From Portulaca oleracea (Eukaryota > Streptophyta > Magnoliopsida > Caryophyllales > Portulacaceae), in contig CM055892.1 of assembly GCA_029582165.1 (NCBI GenBank), positions 2,513,347 through 2,577,346 on the forward strand: a stretch of 64,000 nucleotides of DNA. The letters run 5' to 3'. This document shows positions 21,796-31,950 of this stretch, piece by piece. Every line of letters begins with the position of its first letter. Within the stretch, counting starts at the first letter, position 1. The notes below the pieces were generated by a model, which saw only the letters and a program-made list of their open reading frames with translations, had not been told where the DNA came from and searched no databases. The position numbers were made by a program, and so were the translations under genes.

Positions 21796-22732
21796 CTTAG
21801 CCCTAACCATTGTGATTTTGATTGCTATGTTTGATTTATACTATGTTATTTTGACGGAAATCGTTTGATCGATAGTATAGTGTATTTTGGGAGTTTTCAG
21901 ATGAGAAAAATATTTGTAAAACCCAGTCATTTCTTATTATAAATTTATTTGTGAACTTTGAACCAGTCTATGTTTTACCTGCATGCTCAACCCAGCTAAA
22001 GGAGTGTTACGCTACTTACTGGGCTTCCGAGCTCATCCTTTCATCTTCTCATTTTTTTCAGGTTCCACTCTCAGCAGTATCTAAGTTTCAGGAGAGGAGT
22101 TATGTGTTCAAGTCTTTATTTTTGGAGCTATGGAGTCTATTTCTCAGTCTAGTAGAATTTATAGTTTGATTTCAAGTCGAATCTTTGGGCTATAAACTTG
22201 TAGCTAGTATTTGGGATTTTCGGATGTTTCTTCTATACTCTAGTTGAGTTGAACTAATTATTATTTTGGGTTTGTGTGTTATTGAAGACCTTTATTTTTC
22301 CTTATTATAGTTTAGCCTTGCATGCTTGTAGAACTCCTAGTGCTGCAGGTGTGCGGCGTCTGTTACTCCTCGGTTCGGGGTGTGACAGATTTAGCCAAAG
22401 AAATATTGGGGAGAATGAAAGGAAGGACCAATTCATCTGATCTCTGGATCAAAAAGGTGCGCCACTCAATTCCCTTGGTCTAAATACGAGGTACAATCAC
22501 TGAAATATGAGTTTCTATTATCTGTTTCAATGTCACATGAGAGTGAAGAGAGAGAAATGGTTGTTCTGAAGGTTCATGCAAACAGGAGATCCCAACCCAG
22601 TCGTGCAATCCTCATTTTCTACAAGTAAATCTCTTTCACTCACCATCCCATATATATATAGAGAGAAAGTTACAAACAGAAGTCATGAGCATATCAGGGG
22701 GAAATTGAAGAACCTTAACAACAAAAAAGGAG

Positions 22733-23609
22733 GAGTTTGCTATTTACGTTGGAAATCTACCAGAAGAGCTTGACAAGCATGGGTTAAAGGGCATCTTCAA
22801 CAAAATTGGCCATGTCAAGGAGGCCATAATTCCATGGAGGCGTGGAGCGAAAGGAAGATATGGATTTGTCCATTTTTTTAGTAGAGACAAAGTGGAAAAG
22901 AGCATAAGAACGATGAATCTGAAGATAATAAGAGGTCATGAAATTTGCGTTCAGAGGGCCAGAAGAAGAGTAAGAACAAGGAGGATGAGAACAAGACAGG
23001 TGTGGAGAAGGAAAGAATCGAATGGAAGTAAGGACTTGGATGGAAGATTTGAGGATGAGGTGTCGTGTGAAAGAATTGAAGGTGAAGTGAATGAGGAGTT
23101 GATGGAGTGGTTACCAAGAAGCATAGTTTGTACCAGCCCATACCCGAGGGATTTGATGACAATGACATCAACCATCATGCAAGCTGTTGGTCCAGTCTCG
23201 AAGGTAACTGCCTTAAGTGGTTCCAAATTCATAGTGACCATGGCATCGGAAGAAGAGGTAGAGGAACTGATCAACAATCCTGGTGATCTGGAAGCATGGT
23301 TTGAGGACATTAGGAAGTGGTCAAAGTACGAGACCTGTGAAGAAAGGAGGGTATGGGTTGATGTTCGTGGTGTACCACCTCACGCTTGGAAGCTGGAAAA
23401 TTTCCAAAAGTGTGTTAGTAGGGTAGAACATTTTGAAAATATGAGAATTCAGATTGTAACAAAAATGTTAGCCAAAATTGAAGGTCTGGTTCTGCTAATG
23501 GTGGACGACTGTTCTTATAAAGTATACATTAAAGAAGCATGTTCATTTGTTCATATTCCAACTCCGATGCGCAAAGCCGATGAAGATGGTGGTGATCTAG
23601 AAAGTCACA

Positions 23610-23645
<36 letters not shown>

Positions 23646-24064
23646 GTGAAGACGGCGACTATCAACATGGACACCATGAACCAGAGGGTCTTGAGAATAA
23701 TGACAGCACTGAGGTTGTCCAAGAAACTCAGGAGTCACCGAGAGAAGACCTAAGGTCGTTGCATTCTGCTGGAGCAGAGGAAGAGACGGCAAGAAACCTA
23801 GAAAGAAGTCCAAAATCCTTAAATTTGAAGCACAACAAGTATGAAAAATCTAAGACACATTTAAGAGGAGGGCTGGAAAGTGAAGAGCTAAGGACATTAG
23901 CAGAACAAGTTGCCACACTAGAAGGAAAAGTATTAAAAGCCTTGGGAAGGAACAACCTTGGAATTAATGTGGCAGCTCATGAGATTGTCGACAGCAGTAA
24001 TGATTCTGGGAGGTTAAGTGGCTCTTTTAGAGAAAAAAAATATTGCAGAGTGTGGAAGCCTTAA
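22733..24064 (+). pseudogene. LINE ORF1 remnant with RRM and Asp-rich tail
   Basis: The frame is open from about 22709 to 24064 without an upstream ATG. An RNA-recognition motif is visible: RNP2 'IYVGNL' and RNP1 'KGRYGFVHF', then a basic stretch. The second half has the plant L1 ORF1 pattern RRVWVDVRGVPPHAWKLE, followed by a poly-Asp run from a GAT microsatellite (about 23608-23644). Acts as the RNA-binding chaperone of LINE retrotransposition in the family. The start is missing or frameshifted. Confidence 0.65.
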
Positions 24065-24481
24065 CCTCCATTCCGTTCAAATTGAAGAAAGTGAGAATCT
24101 GGTAAATGCGAAGCAGACTGGGGACCTAGAAATTGAGACTCAGCAAATCGAAGAATTTAACTCAGAAGACATCCGGAGAAAAGTGCAAGCTAGACAAGTC
24201 ATTGTGGGAGATGACATCGGGTTTAGACTGCTTGATGATTTTGAGGAAAACAGTCAATCGATAGAAGAGGAAATCATCAGAAGCAAAGAAGAAAGGAGTG
24301 CAAGCAAGAGAAGATCAAAGAGGAGCAAGAGGAGTGTCAAAAAATGAAGATATTGAAATGAGGATATATCCAGGTGCAAGGAAGGACTGATGGTCTCATC
24401 ATCATGTGGGATAAGAAGGAATTTCAATGTGTCAGTGAGAAGAAGGGTGACAGATAGATATGCATAGAAGGCAGGTTCAAG

Positions 24482-24756
24482 ATGGAAGAACTGGATTGTG
24501 CCATAATTTTAGGGTATGTTCCAGATGATTGCAATGCAAAGCGAGCACTATGGGATCAACAAAAAAAAAATCAAGAGCACAAATGTTTTCCGGTAATATT
24601 AACGGGGATTTTAATGAAGTATTATGTCCAGAAGAAAGAAGAGATTACTTGGAATTGGCGGCAGGGATGATGGATTTCATAGAATTTATTCACCTTGGGG
24701 GAAATTATTCAAATATATTATTCAATTTGAGGAGACACTTCAGGAGGAACAGTTGA
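24482..24756 (+). pseudogene. LINE endonuclease fragment
   Basis: Two overlapping frames give pieces of the apurinic-like endonuclease: an FKMEELDCAIILGYVP-like strand and the FNEVLCPEERRDYLE segment, where plant L1 endonucleases carry GDFNEV. Frameshifted and truncated; the rest of ORF2 is missing. From 24760 to 25200 there is only LINE 3' sequence. Confidence 0.6.
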
Positions 24757-25210
24757 CAATGTGGGCAATAATTTGATCCATCGATGTATTCAATCTGATG
24801 AGAAACTTCAGAAGGAAACTATTGACTGCATCAAGAGAAGAGCAACAAGGTAGGCATCAATTTGGAAGGAAAATATACCAAGTCTGAGGAACAGTTGATG
24901 AGAAACTTCAACCATATTTCTAGTTTTTTCATCTGAGACTGAGAATGGAGGTAGTGAAGGAAAGTACTGATGTGGTGGAAGCAGGCTGAATCGAAATATC
25001 TGACTGAATGTTGATGGAGAAGAGAATTTAGGGTTATGTTTTCACTTGGTCAATTGATTGTAGTACTATAACTTTTTTCAGGTGGGCTGTATTTCAAGAG
25101 CCTATTGTTAAAGGCCCACTGGCTTTGTCTGGTGTGTAATGGGCCTGTGCCTAATGTCACCTTTTGTGTTGGTGAAATAAATGGGCTGTTGCCCCAACTT
25201 TTCGAAAAAA

Positions 25211-25347
25211 AGTAAATATATTAATTTCTCATCAAAAACACTGTTGCAACATACGTATAACTCCCAACCCGAAATAACCCGAAAACAACGAAAAGACAAA
25301 AATGTCCAACCCGTTTCGACCCTCTCAAACCCGTTTTGACACCTCTA
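25211..25347. mobile_element. Displaced right end of the outer palindromic element
   Basis: The reverse complement of 25211-25275 matches 8303-8365 (AATTAATATATTTACT and 'acgtatgttgcaacagtg'). The rest, with 'aacccgaaa', 'aacaacgaaaagac' and the end GACACCTCTA, parallels the inner element's terminal sequence. This identifies the hAT-like terminus of the outer element on the far side of the LINE. Confidence 0.8.
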
Positions 25348-27167
25348 GGCTCGGGGGTATTACCGGGCCTCCAAATGGGAGAAAAACGGTTGGTAGAGAG
25401 GTTTAGGAGTGATTCGTAGGCAAGTTATTCAATACGGGAATTAGGCGGATAAATTAGCATTGAATCCCTCTCGCCAGAGTTAGGATTCGATGCTTACTCT
25501 CTAGATTCCATCACTATTCCCATAGGGATGGTTTCTAGATATCATAGTAGCATAATTCTCCTAATTAAACACTAATCACATGTTAATGTATATAAGTGTT
25601 CAATTAATCCATCAATAATCCGCCAATTCGATGTATAGGATATATCACCTCCTGGCATCAAGAATATCAACATCTAATGGAGAAGTATGGTGGGAAGTGC
25701 TAAATAATTCACCGAACCATCCTAATCCACTAAACCTAATCTAGGCACGGATTTCATAGTTTTAGGAATGATCGGTGTTCGGTTATCAAGTGTGATGATT
25801 GCAAGGATAAACTAGCATCAATTTCCTTCTCCCGAGTGGTAAATTGATGCTTACTTCCCAAAACTCGTCATCACTCTCTCATAAATGACAGCCCTAGATG
25901 GTATTCGAACGCAATCCAATCTAATCGGTTTCAAAATCCCACACTAGTGCGGACTAGGAGCTAATTACTTAGAGCTAGATTCCCAACTCAATGTTTAGGG
26001 AAAGATTTATAACATCTCGGCACCAATATCCTCCACATTGAGTGGAAATAGAGGGAGGAAACACTTAAACACCTCCTTAATCACCCTATTCCTACTAATC
26101 CAAACCTAATCCTCCATTAAGGGACCTAATTACCTCCTAACCCTAGAGGAAACTAGCCACACATATTCATAACTAACACTACTTCAACAATCAACCCAAC
26201 ACTCAACATGATTCTATCAAAATTACCAAAATAAAACTAATTAAACTAATTAAAATCATAAATAAGATAATCAAACAAGTAAATATACTAATTGAAAACT
26301 AAAATTAAGAGAGAAGAAGAACAAACTTACTGAAATTGGTATTTAATGATCCTCTAAATGTATAGAAAGCCAATAATAACAATTAAAGCAATGATAAAGC
26401 GTGATCTCCAATGAGATAAATGTAAATTACTGTAAAGATTAGAGAGAAGTAATGAAAGAGTTCTCCCAATTGGGAATAATCCTAAATAAAACTCTACCTA
26501 AAAACTCTAAACTAAAAGTTACCCCTCAAACAAGTCGAGTCTCACTATATATACAAATGAGGAAAAGGGGTCAAAACACTGTCGTTTTGGCCCCGAAATT
26601 AAGTCTGCAGAACAGGGCCTCAAGGCCATGACCTAGTATGTCACGACCGAGAGGCCTCTTTCTTGGGGAAGGGGAAAGCTCATTTCAGTTCCTTACGGGC
26701 GTGACCTATGGATGTTACGGTCGTGAGGTTTCCTCTTTCTTAATATGGTTTTTTTTTCTTGTCATGGCCGTGAGGGAGTGTGTCATAGTCGTGAGGTGTC
26801 TACTTCTCTTGAACCAAGTCTTGACTTGATGTTGTCACGGCCGTGATGGGGTGTGTCATGGTCGTGACTCATTGTGTCATAACCGTGAGGTCTCTTCTGT
26901 CCTTAGTCTTCTTGAGGTCATTGAGCCTAAGGCTCTAGCTTCCACCTTCTTAAGCCGAGTTTCCTCGGGGTCCATATTAATATCTCATATATCCTTCAAT
27001 TGATCCTAGTTTTTCCTCTTTTTGCACACTTTTACTTCATTTGACTATTATTGTCGAAGGTACCTAAAAAGGGAAGAAAAGTAACATAAAACTACTAAGT
27101 CTATTTGCGGAGTCATGGAAAATTCTAAGGAAGAGGATGCATTTAGGCTCAAAACCGAGCCTAAACA
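25348..27167 (-). mobile_element. LTR of a minus-strand retrotransposon
   Basis: On the minus strand it starts TGTTTAGGCTCGG right after a G-rich tract (27168-27181), which acts as polypurine tract. A TATA-like box lies near 26545 and a block of CACGGCCGTGA-like repeats at 26600-26900. The left boundary abuts the hAT-like terminus. Order of TATA box and GC-rich block is as in LTR A. No coding potential; the ORF at 26638 is chance. Confidence 0.5.
26600..26905. repeat. Repeated self-complementary 'cacggccgtga' blocks
   Basis: Variants such as acggtcgtgagg, catggccgtgag, catagtcgtgagg, cacggccgtgat, catggtcgtgac and cataaccgtgagg occur at irregular 20-50 bp spacing inside the LTR upstream of its TATA box (minus strand). 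Comparable GC-rich, self-complementary blocks lie in other LTRs of the window. Confidence 0.7.
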
Positions 27168-28859
27168 TCCCCCCCCCCCCCCACACACACACTTAGCCTT
27201 TTGCTCGTCCCGAGCAAAATAAAACAAAAACTACACATAACAGACAAGAAAAACACCTAACTCACTTTCGCAGGAATTGCGGATGTATTAAGCGTATGCA
27301 TCAAGCCCCTTAAACCCCCTGGCAGCCTGGTTGGACGAGTGTGGTCTCGTGAGGGTTTATTGAAGTTATACCCACAAAAGCCTAAAGAAAGAAAAGAAAA
27401 AGGAGAAAACGAAGTGAAAATCAAAACTTTTTACAAAGGAAAAGAAAAACTCATGATTGCAATTATGCAAAACTCATGATCACAGTTATGCAAACTCAAA
27501 CAATGTTGTTAATCAACCAAAAGCAGTTAATATGTAAATGCCAAGACACTAGACTCGGGTGAGACCAATCTTTTAGATTTTCCACTTTAACACCGCTCAA
27601 CGGGTTCCTTGTACACAAGTGCAAGTGTCTCTAATCTATTTTCGGTCAAGGCAAGGCAAGGTGGTCGAATCCCGGTTATTCATGCATCCATGCTCATTTT
27701 TATTAATTATCAACTCGATAAATGTCACCCCCACCCAATTTAGTGTCGCCCTTAGCTTGGTGAGGGTCACAAGTTAGATAAGGGGAGGTTTCGTACTTTA
27801 TTCATTCACATCTTTTCTGTTGGCATGTTTCAAGATATAATGCAGCCCGTGAGGGGTTTACTCTCCCAGCATGGTTTTTCTCCGTACATAAACAATGTAC
27901 TTAAGGGACGTGGGGCCGCGAACCACCCACGCCAAACCATGTTAAACTAACTTTCAAGCATATATATTTTTTTCTTTTGTTTTCATTTCATTTTCTTTTC
28001 TTCTTTTATTTTGTTTTCGTGCCGGGTTTTTTTTGGGAATTTAGACGACCCTCTCAACTAAGGTTGTTCCATACGTATACGAAGTACTTAAGGGGTGTGA
28101 GTGCCGCCCACTCACACCAACGCTTGGTTTCGCCAGCTTATTAAGAGCGAAAACATGAAGAAAAAAACAACAACAACCTCTTAAGCCAAGAAAATCGTGA
28201 AAGTAAACTACAGATGATTAAAAGGTAAGGACACTACTTTACAAAGGAGAAGAAGCTTATTGAATAATTCATGGTAACACCCGAAGAAAAGGTTTGGCAC
28301 ACATATATTGACCGTTTTCGACCAAACAACTCAGTTATCTAAGAAGATAAATGCATAAATCAAACATAAGCTACTCCTAAAGAAGAAAAACAAAATCTTT
28401 TTAGGATTTTCACTTGATTTTTCTCTTTTATTTTTCAATTTTTTCAAAAATTCAAAAACCAAAGCTACACAAACAAAACAAAACAAAACAAAACAAAGAA
28501 ATCCTAAAGCTACCCAAGCAAGAATACTCCTCTCCTCCCCCCCCCCCCCCACACACACACACACATACTTAAATCTCACAATGTCCCTATTGTGACGGTA
28601 GGAGTCTAAAAAAGAGTGAAAAACAAACACATAAGAACAAGTAAAAACACAAAAGGCAGTGCCTTGAGCCCATACGGCTCCAACATCCAAATATCCAACA
28701 CAGACACTCAATTGGTCGCACCACCAAAAGAGAAAAATAAGCATGCAAGAATAAACTATACAACCAAATAAAATGAAATATTTACAAAAATAAAGAAAGG
28801 TGGAATGAGGTTACCACATGTTCTTCAATAAAAAAAAACGAGAAATACAATTAGGTGAA
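27168..28859 (-). mobile_element. 3' non-coding internal region of an LTR element
   Basis: Begins with the polypurine tract next to the LTR, then 'ttgctcgtcccgagcaaaa' and A/C-rich non-coding sequence with homopolymer and dinucleotide tracts, including C(n)(AC)n at 28538-28564. It resembles the long 3' spacers of Athila/Tat-type elements. No gene; the 137-aa frame at 28331-28744 is low-complexity. Confidence 0.5.
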
Positions 28860-29834
28860 TGATAGGGTCGCAAGCATACGGGTATGGTTGTAGCACGTCA
28901 AGGTCGATCCCATAGTGACTCAATATAGCAACAGAATGAACTAGCCCTCTACTTGATTGCTAAATTAAACCAGTTTTAGAATTTGGAAGTTTTTAGTAAC
29001 TAATCAAGACTAATAAAATTTCGCAAAACTACGTAGAGAGGTTGGTAATTGGATTATTCTAATTCACCTTTCAGTACTTCTCATATTGATATCAAATCAC
29101 AAGCATCCGAGGCCTTACAAATACTCATGAACATGAAGAACACAACCTTCTATTGATTCAAAATAAGAATTCAAGCACAAACTAAAAAAATCTAATCAAA
29201 CTTCCTTGTTTCGGTTTGCAAAACCCTAGAAAACTAAAATCTACTCACTCATAGTCATCGAAAGCATGAAATAAGTTTCAAACATGATAATCAAACCTCA
29301 AAACAAAGGTAAAATGAAAAGGATTGAACGAACTACGAAGAGAAGTCCTTTGAGTCTTTCGATCCCGAGGTGAAACCTTCTCCGCGAACGTCGCTAATTT
29401 CTTCTCAAATTCCGATTCTTGCCTCTCTTGGTTTGATTCAATCTTGATTCTTGATGGAATTTGGAAGAAGAGTAGAAATGGAAGAGTTAAGAACTTCTTT
29501 CTCTCTTTGATGAATAATGAATGAATTCTGAAAACCTCTTTTTCTTTTCTTTTTCTCCGAAAGAAAACCGGCGGCGCACATTACAGCCAACCACCACGGT
29601 CCAATTGCCAGCCACCACGGTCTGTGGTCAAACACCACGGGCTGACCGTGGTTGCCGGTGTTTCACTCTTCTTTGCTTCGTTTCTCCTGAAATTCGTGTC
29701 ACGGCCTGTACATCCGTGGAGGAGGCCCGTGGTACCCTTGGTCTTGCCATAATCGTTCCCAAAACCAGTGTTTTTTTCCAAATCTACAAGTTTTCACTAG
29801 AAACAAGAAGACCAAGCATAATAGCGAAATAGGG

Positions 29835-29837
<3 letters not shown>

Positions 29838-29902
<65 letters not shown>
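29838..29902. repeat. (TA)n microsatellite
   Basis: About 32 TA units at the 3' end of the minus-strand LINE, where an A-rich tail would be expected. It produces long Tyr/Ile artificial frames. Confidence 0.95.
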
Positions 29903-29906
<4 letters not shown>

Positions 29907-30193
29907 AAATTGGTAAGACTTTCCATTACTAAAACCAATGAATACACATAAACTCCAAGCATATCCGGAGGGGCTACAAAGATTAGCCCAAGCCAAAAAC
30001 GAACTCAAAACCTATTGATTAAAACAACAACAAATCAAAACGAAGCTTAATCGTTAAGCCTAAACTTTACATCATTTATAATAAAGCCGCAAACACACTC
30101 AAAACTTCTTGCCAAATTCTGGAAAATCCGGAAGTTACGCTCAAACCAAGTGATATATGATAGTTGTCATACCCAAACAGACCTTGTTCCTCA

Positions 30194-30640
30194 TTATCTT
30201 AGGAAGCTCAAGGCAGATTTTGAGCCAACTACTCCAATCCAAAGTAAACTCAAAGAGAGATTGAACAACACATATGAACCAATTTTCTGTGTATACTCAC
30301 AACCAAAGAACAAATGTGACACCGATTCTTCTTCCATCATGCATAAAGGACATTTGTTTGCCATAGCAAAACCGAAGTTCTTCAGTCTTTCTTGCGTCAC
30401 CAACCTATCATGGATTGACAACCAAGCAATAAAAGAAAATTTCTGTACTTTGAGACCATTCCAAATAAATGAAAACCATTCAACCTTCTCACCATGATCC
30501 TTAAGGAACACATAACCATCATATATTGTGTAAGATTTATGTTTTCCAATAAGGTCACGGAATAGGGGCGCCAATTTGTCTCTAACTTGGATAAGTCTTC
30601 TCCAATACCAACTGTTGTTTTGTTTGATGCACAATCCCAT
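30194..30640 (-). pseudogene. LINE ORF2 C-terminus (zf-RVT-like)
   Basis: 148 codons with a WNGLKVQKFSFIAWLSIHDR stretch and CPLCMMEEESVSHLFFGCEY, the Cys-x2-Cys...His...Cys pattern of the zinc-binding reverse-transcriptase domain at the end of plant L1 ORF2. It continues the reverse transcriptase frame after a frameshift near 30640. Confidence 0.75.
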
Positions 30641-31950
30641 ATATTCTGTCTCTTAAGATACAAGTGGTGAACCCACTTGACCCATAATGACTCCTTATCA
30701 GAAATAAGTTGCCATACCAACTTGCCTAGAGCAGCAGAATTCCAGGCATGAAGGTCTCTCAGATTCAAACCACCTTCATTTTTGAAAAGACAACAAGTTG
30801 ACCAAGCAATGGGAGGAGCTTTCCTTTGCTGATGACCCCATAGAAAAGATCTACACAACTTTACAATATTCTCAATCACGCTTTGAGGAATGATAAAAAT
30901 TTGTGACCAATAAGTATGTATTGCCATGAGGATGTTGTTAACTAGCTCAACTCTTCCAACATAGGTAAGTTTCTTCATCGCCCAACCCTTTAAACGACTA
31001 GTCATTTTTTCCAACAAAATACTACAATCATGTCGATTTAACCGGGTCAGTTTCACAGGAACACCCAAATATTTGAAAGGTAATTCCCTTTCCACAAAAC
31101 CAGTAATGTCTAAAATGGAGTGTTTGGTCTCCTCATCCACACCCACAAAGGTAACAGTAGATTTCGCTTTGTTAGGACAAAGCCCAGCTGACTCCGAAAA
31201 CAAATTAATAGCATCCATAAGGTATTGAACACTTTTTGAATCACCTTTACAAAAAACAAGAAGATCATCGGCAAAACATAAATGAGCAAGCCTTAAAGAC
31301 TTAAAATTTTGGTGGAATCCGAAATCTTCATTGTTACTAACTTCTTTAATAGCACGCCCCAGGTAATCCATAATAATAACAAAAAGTAGGGGGGAGATAG
31401 GATCGCCTTGTCTCAAACCCCGACCACTTTTAAAATACCCATATGAACTGCCATTAAGACCGATCGAAAAAGCCGCTGAAGATATGCAAGCCATAGTCCA
31501 ATTCACGAACTGTTGAGGGAAATTAAGAGCCAGTAGGAGATTCTCCAAAAAGCCCCAATCCACTATATCATAAGCTTTTTGGATATCTATCTTCAGTAAA
31601 CAGCTAGGAGCAATCCCTTTTCTGTTGTAAAGTCGTACTAAATCTTCTGTAATCAAGATATTGTGAATAATAGAACGGTCCTGAATAAAAGCTGATTGGG
31701 AAGCATCAATAATATCAGGCAGAACCATTCTTAATTGATTACTCAACAGTTTAGTGATAGCTTTATACAGAACATTGCAGCACGAGATAGGTCTAAGATC
31801 TCCCACCTTTTCAGGATTATTGACTTTAGGAATTAAAGCCAAAATTGTAGAGTTTACCTCCCGTAGAATTTTTCCAGATATAAAGAAATCCTGAATAGCA
31901 TTAATAACTTCCCGACCAATGATCAGCCATGCTTTCTTGAAGAATGTGGC
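30640..31950 (-). pseudogene. LINE ORF2 reverse transcriptase
   Basis: An open stretch with the conserved blocks in order: IPKVNNPEKVGDLRPIS, SAFIQDRSIIHNILI, LLKIDIQKAYDIVDW (catalytic Asp), GLRQGDPISPLLF, and LRLAHLCFADDLLVF (the catalytic FADD). It copies LINE RNA at the nicked target. The N-terminal part is separated from the endonuclease by the 3.6-kb solo LTR. Downstream the frame is lost near 30640. Confidence 0.85.

Larger units (their letters stand above)
19117..22387 (+). mobile_element. Solo LTR (Ty3/gypsy-type) carrying a TRIM
   Basis: Starts TGTCGGACCG and ends TTCGGGGTGTGACA, ends typical of plant gypsy LTRs. TAGCC flanks both sides (19112-19116 and 22392-22396), but four extra bases lie on the right, so the duplication is probable rather than proven. 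Without the TRIM it is about 1.55 kb. A three-unit minisatellite lies near 21700-21795. No coding sequence; ORFs at 21531-22169 are chance. Confidence 0.6.
19109..25210 (+). mobile_element. LINE (L1-type), internally deleted, with nested solo LTR
   Basis: Flanked by a 19-bp duplication and ending in an A-rich tail (25203-25210). The 5' end is TTGTAGCC (19109-19116), then a solo LTR insertion, then LINE sequence from about 22392. It holds an ORF1 remnant and an endonuclease fragment. Reverse transcriptase is absent, so the copy lost its central part. Confidence 0.75.
8303..25347. mobile_element. Outer palindromic hAT-like element with pararetroviral arms
   Basis: An inverted repeat whose left arm is 8303-9244 plus 14133-16170 and whose right arm is 16190-19108 plus 25211-25347. 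The two pieces of the left arm are separated by the inner element. Those of the right arm are separated by a LINE with nested insertions. The right terminus, 'cccgttttgacacctcta' at 25330-25347, matches the inner element's TIR. The corresponding left terminal ~85 bp is missing. The apex loop lies near 16171-16193. The arms carry Caulimoviridae sequence. No transposase is present. Confidence 0.75.

Noticed and set aside
22878..23955. Minus-strand ORFs opposite the LINE ORF1
   Set aside because: His-rich and Ser-rich frames arise from the antisense of the GAT repeat and acidic region; no domain.
29699..30008. Tyr/Ile-rich membrane-like ORFs
   Set aside because: Translation of the (TA)n microsatellite.
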